From assembly GCA_029560455.1 (NCBI GenBank), contig JAKQKW010000421.1:1-12156 (forward strand): a stretch of DNA of 12,156 nt, given 5' to 3'. This DNA is from Candidatus Rifleibacteriota bacterium (lineage in GTDB: Bacteria > Riflebacteria > Ozemobacteria > Ozemobacterales > Ozemobacteraceae). The notes under the pieces are model-generated. The model was given only the letters and a program-made list of their open reading frames with translations, searched no databases and was not told the origin of the DNA. Both the position numbers and the translations under genes were made by a program. This document shows, piece by piece, positions 6,442 through 12,156 of this stretch (positions are counted from its first letter, which is position 1; each line of letters begins with the position of its first letter).

Positions 6442-7245
6442 ATGAAAAATACTGAGAGACTCGATCTGACTTTTCTCGTCGATAACAACGCCGGGCCCGG
6501 TTGTGGTGCTGAACATGGCCTGTCGATAATTGTTGAAACTGACGATACCCGAATTCTTTTCGACTCAGGCCAGGGTTCTCTTTTTAAAAGCAATGCCATG
6601 AGCCTCGGAATCGATCTCGATCGCATCGAGCTCGCAGTCTTGAGCCATGGGCACTACGATCATGGCAATGGCTTTGAATACTTTGCCGGCCGGCGGCTGG
6701 TATGCCACCCGGAAATCTTCATACGCCGCTATCGTGAAAAGAATGGCACTTATATCGGTTTGAGCTATGATAAACAGCAGGCAGAAAACTGGTTTAACCT
6801 GCAGACCAGCGTAGAACCGGTTAAAATCTCAGAATCAATAACTTTTCTCGGGCAGATTGCCCGTCTGAACGATTTTGAGGCAAAGCAGACGCTGTTTTAT
6901 GATGAAGCCGGGCAACCTGACTTTGTGCCCGACGATTCGGCCATAGCCGTTGAAACTACTAAGGGGCTGGTTATAATTGCAGGCTGTTCTCATTCCGGTA
7001 TATGCAATATTATCGCTTATGCCTGTGCTGTAACCGGGCGCAGCGATATTGCCGCCGTGATTGGCGGGTTTCACCTTAAAGAGGGCAGTTCGGCGATTGA
7101 ACCGACCATGTCTTACCTGAAGAGCAGAAACATCAGACTTCTTATGCCATGCCACTGCGTCGATGCCTCTGTCATTCAGCTTCTACATGCAGAAATGCCC
7201 TGTGAGCCCGTTTTTTCGGGTCGCCGGGTCACTTTTACCAGATAA
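6442..7245 (+). CDS. Metallo-beta-lactamase-fold metal-dependent hydrolase, COG1237 type
   Basis: This 267-residue cytoplasmic enzyme has the metallo-beta-lactamase fold. The metal site is complete: His69-x-His71-x-Asp73-His74 in SHGHYDHG, then His184 in GCSHSG, with family-specific His211 in GGFHL and His238 in PCHC. GCSHSG together with GGFHL marks the COG1237 group. One archaeal member of that group (MJ0301) is linked to a dihydropterin-ribofuranosylaminobenzene phosphate step of methanopterin synthesis. Most bacterial members have no known substrate, so I name only the fold. The ATG is preceded by GAAGG eight bases upstream and lies 18 bases after the previous stop, so the two are likely cotranscribed. 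The stop is one base from the stop of the convergent chemoreceptor. Confidence 0.88.
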   Translation: MKNTERLDLTFLVDNNAGPGCGAEHGLSIIVETDDTRILFDSGQGSLFKSNAMSLGIDLDRIELAVLSHGHYDHGNGFEYFAGRRLVCHPEIFIRRYREKNGTYIGLSYDKQQAENWFNLQTSVEPVKISESITFLGQIARLNDFEAKQTLFYDEAGQPDFVPDDSAIAVETTKGLVIIAGCSHSGICNIIAYACAVTGRSDIAAVIGGFHLKEGSSAIEPTMSYLKSRNIRLLMPCHCVDASVIQLLHAEMPCEPVFSGRRVTFTR

Positions 7246-7246
7246 T

Positions 7247-9199
7247 TCAGTTTTTCAATTTGAACTGCTTGAGCATCTGCTGCAGTTCAACCGCCTGCCG
7301 ATTGAGCTCCTCGGCGGTGGCGGCCAACTCTTCCGAGCCGGCTGAATTTTTGTGAGTTACGCTTTCAATCTGATTCAGCCCGGTGCTGACCTGCGAAACG
7401 CCAGAAGCTTGATCATTACTGGCAGTGGCAATCTGGCCGACAAGTTTAGCCAGACTTGTAGCCGTTGTTACAATCTCACTGAGAGCTTTTGCCGTATGTT
7501 CGGCAAGCTCAGAACCGCGCGAGATTTTCTGAACCGAGGCTTCAATCAGCAGAGCGGTTTCGTTGGCTGCTTTGGCACTGCGCACCGCAAGATTGCGAAC
7601 TTCATCGGCGACTACCGAGAACCCTTTGCCATGACGACCAGCTCTGGCAGCTTCAACTGCTGCGTTCAAAGACAGCAGATTCGTCTGAAATGCAATATCG
7701 TCGATTACTTTGAGGATTTTGGTGATTTCGTGGCTTGATGACTTGATTTCGTGCATGGCAGCCGACATTTCTGACATTCTTTCTGAGCCCCGGCTGGCGG
7801 CGGAACTGGCTTCGGTTGCCAGTTGATTCGCCTTGCTGGCATCGGCTGCGTTGGCGCGTGCCTGCTGGTCTATTTCTGAAAGCGAGGCGCTGATTTCTTC
7901 GAGACATGCGGCTGATTCGGTAGTGCCCTGGGCAAGCGACTGCGAAACGTCAGATATCTGCTCCGAGTTGGCGCCAACCTGTATGGCGGCGCTGTTGACA
8001 CTTACCAGCATATTGTTCATGCTTGCCATCATTTTTTTCAGGGTAATACTGAAGTTGTCTTCATCCGAGCGAACCGGAACATCAAGACTCCAGTCGCCAG
8101 CCGCAACCTGTTCGACAATTGCCGTCTGTGCCCGTTGTGAATCGATAAGGCCCTGAACCGATTTTGCCAGCTGACCGATTTCGTCGGTGCGTGATAAATA
8201 CTCGTCAGGCGCGTTGCGGCTGATGATGCCTTTCATGGCCACCACTTCGAGCAGATCGACCCCGGCTTTGACCGGGAGGGTAATGCCCCTGGCAATGATT
8301 ACCGCTATCAGAGCAGTGATCAGCAGCACAATAATCGCCGGGAAAATCAGAGTCGCGAGCTTGCCGTAAATCTGGTTCTCGTAAATATTGACCATTATTG
8401 CCCAGGGAGTCTGGGTTGTGCCGATCCTGACCGGCGCAAATTCTTTGAGAATATTGGCCTGTCTTTCTTTATCGAACTCGGTTTCGCGGTAGACTTCGCC
8501 GGCTTCGATTGCTTTCAGAGCTTTCATCCTCAATTCCTTGTTACCATACTGCGTAAAGCTGGTGCCAACACGCTCCGGGCTCTTAAGAGAATTGGTAATA
8601 ATGCCGCCATTCGACAGCATGACCGACCGCCGGGCATTGTATGGCTTTATCTTTTCGAGAATCTCGTTGAATGCCCGCAGGTCAAGCTCGATGCCGATCA
8701 CGCCGGCGGTATTTCCATCTTTGATTACAGGCATCATTACCAGAGCGGTAGTATGCTTCTGCCCACCTGATTCATGCAGAACCGGCTCCAGTATTTTTTC
8801 GGCTTTAATCTCAGAAACCTTCACAGTGAAGCAGTTTTCTGATTTTTCGGCGTTCTGCGGCGTCAACTCGTCGATAGACTTATCGTTTCGTTTCCAGCCT
8901 GCGGCAAACTGGCTGCCCGGTTCTTTCCCGTCAAAGGCTCCAGGTAACCAGCTCATCCAGATACTTGCAAGATTCTGATTGTCTTCAAGCGCCTTATAAA
9001 GAATCTCCCCGGCCATTTTTCGGGAAATGGGCTGCTGCGGCCCGGCGGCATTGCCAAGGCTGGCAGCGATGATTCTGCCTGTGGTGATCGCCCGGTCAAA
9101 AAACTGTTCGAGATGATGCGCGTTGCGAAACGCCATTTCATCGATCTTTTCGGCCGTTTCATCACCGATTATCGTTCTGGTAATGAAAATTTGCGCCAT
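7247..9199 (-). CDS. Methyl-accepting chemotaxis protein, 5' end frameshifted
   Basis: This is a chemoreceptor that passes an extracytoplasmic ligand signal to CheA. In the 650-residue open part, residues about 20-275 are a periplasmic Cache-type sensor (including GVIGIELDL and a TPWAIMV strand). Residues 281-303 are the second membrane helix. A HAMP and a second HAMP-like segment ([12 protein letters not shown]) cover 304-400. Residues 405-645 are the signalling coiled coil with the conserved tip [22 protein letters not shown]. No CheR-binding pentapeptide is seen at the C-terminus. The first membrane helix is missing because it lies in another frame upstream (9199-9279). Adding one T to the four-T run at 9218-9221 would restore a 677-residue receptor. 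As the sequence stands, ATG 9199 overlaps the upstream stop as TAATG, so reinitiation could yield a receptor without its N-terminal anchor, probably defective. Confidence 0.88.
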   Translation of the reverse strand: MAQIFITRTIIGDETAEKIDEMAFRNAHHLEQFFDRAITTGRIIAASLGNAAGPQQPISRKMAGEILYKALEDNQNLASIWMSWLPGAFDGKEPGSQFAAGWKRNDKSIDELTPQNAEKSENCFTVKVSEIKAEKILEPVLHESGGQKHTTALVMMPVIKDGNTAGVIGIELDLRAFNEILEKIKPYNARRSVMLSNGGIITNSLKSPERVGTSFTQYGNKELRMKALKAIEAGEVYRETEFDKERQANILKEFAPVRIGTTQTPWAIMVNIYENQIYGKLATLIFPAIIVLLITALIAVIIARGITLPVKAGVDLLEVVAMKGIISRNAPDEYLSRTDEIGQLAKSVQGLIDSQRAQTAIVEQVAAGDWSLDVPVRSDEDNFSITLKKMMASMNNMLVSVNSAAIQVGANSEQISDVSQSLAQGTTESAACLEEISASLSEIDQQARANAADASKANQLATEASSAASRGSERMSEMSAAMHEIKSSSHEITKILKVIDDIAFQTNLLSLNAAVEAARAGRHGKGFSVVADEVRNLAVRSAKAANETALLIEASVQKISRGSELAEHTAKALSEIVTTATSLAKLVGQIATASNDQASGVSQVSTGLNQIESVTHKNSAGSEELAATAEELNRQAVELQQMLKQFKLKN

Positions 9200-9279
9200 T
9201 ACCAGGGTGAGGCAGGCAAAATGACTATCGCTATCATTATTGCCGGGAGTTTAAAGGTCAGCTTCATGTTTCTGAACAT
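9199..9279 (-). pseudogene. Detached N-terminal membrane segment of the chemoreceptor
   Basis: Starting at ATG 9279, with GAGG six bases upstream (9286-9289), the frame encodes [19 protein letters not shown] and stops after 26 codons at TAA (9199-9201). One extra T in the run at 9218-9221 turns the tail into [15 protein letters not shown] and joins it to the long frame. The result is a normal chemoreceptor start: short basic cytoplasmic tail, then membrane helix. So this is the true 5' end of the gene, separated by a one-base deletion or a sequencing error. Confidence 0.75.
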
Positions 9280-9343
9280 TTTATACCTCGATACGGCAGA
9301 GGATTCATGGACTAGAACAGATTTGAAAAGATCTTTTTAGAGT

Positions 9344-9372
9344 ATTAAAAAGTAATACTAATTCGGTGGCAA
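9344..9372 (-). promoter_or_regulatory. Predicted sigma-70-type promoter of the chemoreceptor
   Basis: On the minus strand TTGCCA (9372-9367) and TTTAAT (9349-9344) are separated by 17 bases, each matching five of six consensus bases. Transcription would start near 9337, about 58 bases before ATG 9279. The palindrome AAAAGATCTTTT (9326-9337) sits at the predicted start and could be an operator. Confidence 0.55.
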
Positions 9373-9373
9373 A

Positions 9374-9419
9374 TAATTTAAAAAAATGCCCTGGCTTAAT
9401 CATAAAGCCAGGGCATTTT
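9374..9419 (-). terminator. Terminator of the CoA-disulfide reductase gene
   Basis: Arms at 9405-9419 and 9383-9397 pair over 15 bases around AAAATGCCCTGGCTT, with a seven-base loop. Read on the minus strand the stem is followed by seven T. It lies nine bases after the reductase stop and immediately before the chemoreceptor promoter, insulating the two genes. Confidence 0.9.
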
Positions 9420-9427
9420 CAAAACTT

Positions 9428-11116
9428 TTATTTTTCGCGTGGGAAAGGCCAGGCCATGATGCCGCCTTCCATTACTTTGACGTTGGTGTAGCCATGCTGC
9501 ACAAGCAATCTGGCTGCTTCGTAGCCACGCAGCGAAATTTTACAGTAGCAGACGATCGGGGCATTTTTGTCCTGCGGCAGTTCGTTAAGGCGTTTGCGCA
9601 CCGCACCGAGCGGAATCAGGTGTTCGCCGATACCCAGGCGCATCATTTCGTATTCATCGGGGCCACGCGTATCGAGAATGAATGGGCTGTTACCCGAATC
9701 GACGAGCTGCTTCAATTCGGTGGTCGAAATGCCCTGCATAAGGCCATCGAGCTTGTTCTGCATCAGATGGGCCGTAGCGATGCCGTGATCGATTGCGAGT
9801 GAAAATGGTGGCGCATAGGGCAGATCGGCATTAACCATGTCGTCGACGGTGAGGCCGCCCTGAATGGCCATAGCCCACTGGGCAATCTGTTTTGCAACAT
9901 CGCCCGGCCCGACACACTGGGCGCCGAGAATCTTGCGGGTCTTGCGATCGGCAACAAGCTTGGTAACCAGCAGCTGGCCTTTCATGAAACCAGGTTTATC
10001 AGGGCTGGCATTGATTACGGTCTCAAAATCGAAACCATTCGCCTTGGCAGTTCTTTCTGAGAGCCCGGTCGAGCCGGCAGCAAAATCAAAAACCTTGCAG
10101 ATCCCGGTCTGAATCGTTCCGGGGAACTCTTTAACATTGCCGGTTATCGCGTTTTCTCCAGCTACCCTGCCCTGCAGATTGGCCAGGTCGCCATAGGGTG
10201 CCAAAACCTTTTTGCCAGTCAGGCGCTGGTAAGTTTCGACGCAATCGCCGACCGCATAAATATCAGGGTCTGAGGTCTGCATGTGCTTATCAACTACAAT
10301 GCCGTCGGTCGGTCCGACTTCGAGGCCGATGCGGCCAGCCAGATCGCTGTTCGGTATTACACCGATCGCGATGATTGCAAGCTGACATTCAAGTTCGGCG
10401 CCATTCTGCAGTTTGATGCCGGTCAGTTTGCCATCTTTACCCAGGAAAGCTTCAAGACCGTTGTTCGACATGACGTTGGCGCCTTTGCTGCGCACGTGAT
10501 TCTCGACGAGTTTCGCGATTTCCATGTCGAGAAACGACAGCAGCTGCGGCAGCATTTCGACAACGGTGATTTCAATCCCGGCCAGATGCAGTGCTTCACA
10601 GGTTTCAATGCCGATCAGGCCGCCACCGATAACGACGGCTTTTTTGATTTTCTTTTCGTCGGCAATTTTGCGCAGAAAGTCGGCATCCTGCATTGACTGA
10701 AGAGTTGTGATCCCTTCGAGCTCGATACCGGGCACTTTGGGCATGCGTGGCCGGGCACCGGTGGCAAGAATGACCTTGTCGTAAGGCAATTCTTCGGTTT
10801 TTCGACTATTGAGATCTTCAACTACGACGACTTTCTTTTTGCGATCGATGGAAATGGCTTCGGTAGCAGTTCTGGCAATGATATTCTTGGCGGCCATGAA
10901 GAATTTCGGGTCACGGACAACCCCTGCAGGAGTGCAGAGAAGCTGGTTGCGGTCATCGAAAAAGCCACCGACATAGTATGGGTAGCCGCATGAAGCCATT
11001 GAAAGTTCAGGGGACTTCTGAATAATGGTGACTTCTGCATGCTCATCGAGGCGCCTGGCTCTGGCTGCTGCTTTTGGGCCTGCTGCCGACCCACCGATTA
11101 CGATAATCTTTTTCAT
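9428..11116 (-). CDS. CoA-disulfide reductase / NAD(P)H oxidoreductase fused to rhodanese domain
   Basis: This 562-residue flavoprotein reduces CoA disulfide, CoA persulfide or polysulfide with NAD(P)H; the rhodanese part carries sulfane sulfur. The N-terminal FAD motif is GGSAAG (8-13). The active-site cysteine is Cys43 in SCGYPYY, the same number as in the characterised staphylococcal enzyme. A NAD(P)H-binding GGGLIGIE lies in the middle, followed by an AVGDC flavin motif and a dimerisation domain containing LPYAPPFS. The rhodanese domain occupies about 450-562 with a CKISLRG loop (Cys525) in place of the usual CxxGxR. The start is moved to ATG 11116, preceded by AAAGGA six bases upstream; an in-frame non-ATG start 24 bases earlier lacks an RBS. 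It is monocistronic, with its own promoter and terminator. The substrate (CoA disulfide or polysulfide) cannot be decided here. Confidence 0.92.
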   Translation of the reverse strand: MKKIIVIGGSAAGPKAAARARRLDEHAEVTIIQKSPELSMASCGYPYYVGGFFDDRNQLLCTPAGVVRDPKFFMAAKNIIARTATEAISIDRKKKVVVVEDLNSRKTEELPYDKVILATGARPRMPKVPGIELEGITTLQSMQDADFLRKIADEKKIKKAVVIGGGLIGIETCEALHLAGIEITVVEMLPQLLSFLDMEIAKLVENHVRSKGANVMSNNGLEAFLGKDGKLTGIKLQNGAELECQLAIIAIGVIPNSDLAGRIGLEVGPTDGIVVDKHMQTSDPDIYAVGDCVETYQRLTGKKVLAPYGDLANLQGRVAGENAITGNVKEFPGTIQTGICKVFDFAAGSTGLSERTAKANGFDFETVINASPDKPGFMKGQLLVTKLVADRKTRKILGAQCVGPGDVAKQIAQWAMAIQGGLTVDDMVNADLPYAPPFSLAIDHGIATAHLMQNKLDGLMQGISTTELKQLVDSGNSPFILDTRGPDEYEMMRLGIGEHLIPLGAVRKRLNELPQDKNAPIVCYCKISLRGYEAARLLVQHGYTNVKVMEGGIMAWPFPREK

Positions 11117-11232
11117 TCTGGTTCCTTTCTCTGCTGACAAAAACGTTCTGATTCAATACGAGTTTGCAGTTCAACTGCTTCTGGACTCAGGCTAACAACC
11201 CGGCATCGCTTAAACACGATTGTTATAAAGGT

Positions 11233-11261
11233 AATATAAAATAACTCCTTGTTAATGGCAA
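11233..11261 (-). promoter_or_regulatory. Predicted sigma-70-type promoter of the CoA-disulfide reductase
   Basis: On the minus strand TTGCCA (11261-11256) and TATATT (11238-11233) are 17 bases apart, each five of six to consensus. The start would be near 11226, leaving a leader of about 110 bases before ATG 11116, long enough for regulation. I recognise no known riboswitch in it. Confidence 0.6.
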
Positions 11262-11313
11262 ACGTATTTTGCGATTTTGCTGTCACCCGTTATTGGCTTA
11301 TGCTAAAAATAAA

Positions 11314-11343
11314 TTGTAATTCGGACTATTAATATTTTATAAT
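11314..11343 (+). promoter_or_regulatory. Predicted sigma-70-type promoter of the DUF5320-like/radical SAM operon
   Basis: A perfect -10 TATAAT (11338-11343) lies 18 bases after TTGTAA (11314-11319). Transcription would start near 11350. A small hairpin CTGCT-TAA-AGCAG follows before the GGAGGG at 11381. Confidence 0.6.
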
Positions 11344-11391
11344 ACAGACCTGAATCCTGCTTAAAGCAGAAATTTTATTCGGAGGGAAGCC

Positions 11392-11667
11392 ATGCCACGC
11401 GGTGATGGAAAAGGCCCATGCGGGATTGGTCCCGGCAGTGGCCGGAGAAATGGTGTGTGTGTCGATTCTGGTTACACAGATCTGTCGATAGTCATCGTCA
11501 GACTGGTAATAGCACACTGGCGGCTCATTGCCGGGGTTCTTCTGGCGTTTGCGGCTCCGGTACTGAAAAACCGGATTGTCTCCCTGCTCAAAGACCAGGA
11601 TGAACTGCCGGTAATAACGGTTGTAAAAGAAAGCAGCAAAAGGCTCATTGATGCCGGCAAAAAATAA
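11392..11667 (+). CDS. Small DUF5320-like membrane protein
   Basis: This 91-residue protein starts with MPRGDGKGPCGIGPGSGRR, the Gly/Pro signature of the DUF5320 family (usually MP-GDGTGP-G-GP-TGRG). Members are common in anaerobes beside radical SAM, NifB-like or dinitrogenase-cofactor genes. Unlike typical members, which continue into a soluble coiled coil, this one has a hydrophobic stretch at about 31-57 (SIVIVRLVIAHWRLIAGVLL) with a charged tail after it, suggesting a single membrane helix. Cys10 and Cys23 are in the N-terminal part. The ATG is preceded by GGAGGG five bases upstream. Its last 17 bases overlap the start of the radical SAM gene in another frame, indicating translational coupling. 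No biochemical function is known for the family; a partner of the neighbouring enzyme is inference. Confidence 0.75.
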   Translation: MPRGDGKGPCGIGPGSGRRNGVCVDSGYTDLSIVIVRLVIAHWRLIAGVLLAFAAPVLKNRIVSLLKDQDELPVITVVKESSKRLIDAGKK

Positions 11668-12156
11668 ATACCTGTTCGGGCCGGTGCCATCCAGGCGCCT
11701 CGGTCGGTCTCTCGGGATCGACCTGACCCCTTTCAAAACCTGCAGCTTCGATTGTATTTTCTGCCAGCTTGGCAGAACGACCTGTCTGATGGCTGATCGG
11801 GCAGAGTATGTGCCGGTCGCAGCTGTTGTTGACGAACTTGATGTCTGGCTGAAAAACGGCGGTCAGGCCGATATCATAACTTTTGCCGGTTCAGGTGAGC
11901 CAACCCTGCATTCAGGTATTGGCGAGATAATTGCGCACCTGAAAAAGCAGACGCAGATTCCGGTCGCTGTTCTCACTAATGGTTCTTTACTGCATCTGCC
12001 CGAAATTCGCAAAAGCATAGCTCTGGCAGATATCGTGAAAGTGTCTTTGAGTGCCTGGAACGATGCGTCTCTGCAGACCATCAATCGCCCGGCGTCGGGT
12101 CTTAATTTTTCGAGTCTGGTCGCTGGCGAACGCCAGTTCAGGCAGGAATTTTCCGG
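11651..12156 (+). CDS. Radical SAM protein, COG0731 type (partial, runs off window)
   Basis: The first 168 codons of a radical SAM enzyme are present. The opening YLFGPVPSRRLGRSLGIDL (about 7-25) followed by PFKTCSFDCIFCQLG identifies the COG0731 type. Cys31, Cys35 and Cys38 form the CxxxCxxC site that binds the 4Fe-4S cluster and S-adenosylmethionine. FAGSGEPTLH (about 81-90) is the GGEP-like SAM-binding motif, followed by AVLTNGSLL and an IVKVSLSAWN strand. COG0731 relatives include wybutosine-synthesis-like enzymes, but many bacterial members are uncharacterised. The start ATG 11651 has an AAGG seven bases upstream and overlaps the end of the DUF5320-like gene by 17 bases. The frame is open to the last base, so the C-terminus is not visible. 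Confidence 0.88.
   Translation, partial: MPAKNKYLFGPVPSRRLGRSLGIDLTPFKTCSFDCIFCQLGRTTCLMADRAEYVPVAAVVDELDVWLKNGGQADIITFAGSGEPTLHSGIGEIIAHLKKQTQIPVAVLTNGSLLHLPEIRKSIALADIVKVSLSAWNDASLQTINRPASGLNFSSLVAGERQFRQEFS

Noticed and set aside
9286..9315. Sigma-28-like (flagellar) promoter before the chemoreceptor, around TCTA-N15-GCCG on the minus strand
   Set aside because: Only about half the consensus bases match, and the start would fall inside the ribosome binding site. The TTGCCA-N17-TTTAAT promoter fits better.
9326..9359. Palindrome AAAAGATCTTTT and inverted repeat AGTATT...AATACT as a terminator
   Set aside because: No upstream plus-strand gene needs one, the stems are AT-only or short, and the region overlaps the chemoreceptor promoter; noted only as a possible operator.
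1..12156. CRISPR array, tRNA, rRNA or known riboswitch
   Set aside because: I saw no spaced repeat series beyond the two-copy unit at 5380-5424, no cloverleaf, and no riboswitch consensus I recognise.

Overview
The window looks like chromosomal DNA of a bacterium with an anaerobe or microaerobe flavour, at roughly 50% GC in the coding regions. I cannot place it to phylum. The supporting genes are a CoA-disulfide-reductase/rhodanese fusion, a 1-Cys-like peroxiredoxin, a sigma-54 activator, a DUF364 protein, a DUF5320-type small protein beside a COG0731-type radical SAM enzyme, and a chemoreceptor. Ribosome binding sites are mostly strong GGAGG types. An uncultivated lineage (Riflebacteria-like or deltaproteobacteria-like) is a guess only.

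Layout. Positions 1 to about 1150 hold an IS630-family insertion sequence on the minus strand; its transposase is split into two frames at a run of eight A. From 1264 to 3544 there is a two-gene operon: a DUF4213/DUF364 protein and a GAF-AAA+-Fis activator of sigma-54 promoters (NorR/FhlA type). The 357-base gap after it holds a cluster of ACCGAAAT half-sites and a well-formed -24/-12 promoter in front of a Prx6-type peroxiredoxin (3902-4558), which ends at a terminator. Next comes a secreted helical repeat protein (4773-5381), a direct repeat, and a very strong terminator. A second two-gene unit (5581-7245) encodes a protein of unknown function and a COG1237-type metallo-beta-lactamase-fold hydrolase. 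It converges, with one base between stop codons, on a minus-strand chemoreceptor (7247-9199/9279) whose first membrane segment is cut off by an apparent one-base deletion. A terminator and two predicted sigma-70-type promoters frame the minus-strand CoA-disulfide-reductase-rhodanese gene (9428-11116). On the plus strand, a strong promoter drives a DUF5320-like membrane miniprotein overlapping the start of a radical SAM gene that runs off the window.

How the genes work together. The most coherent story is a redox or nitrosative stress module. The activator keeps residues matching, from memory, the proposed iron ligands of the NO sensor NorR. A NorR-like GTCA-N3-TGAC palindrome lies in front of its own operon, and a sigma-54 promoter with enhancer-like repeats lies immediately downstream, before the peroxiredoxin. 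The CoA-disulfide reductase is another thiol/peroxide or polysulfide enzyme nearby, but it has its own sigma-70-type promoter. The link from activator to peroxiredoxin is inference.
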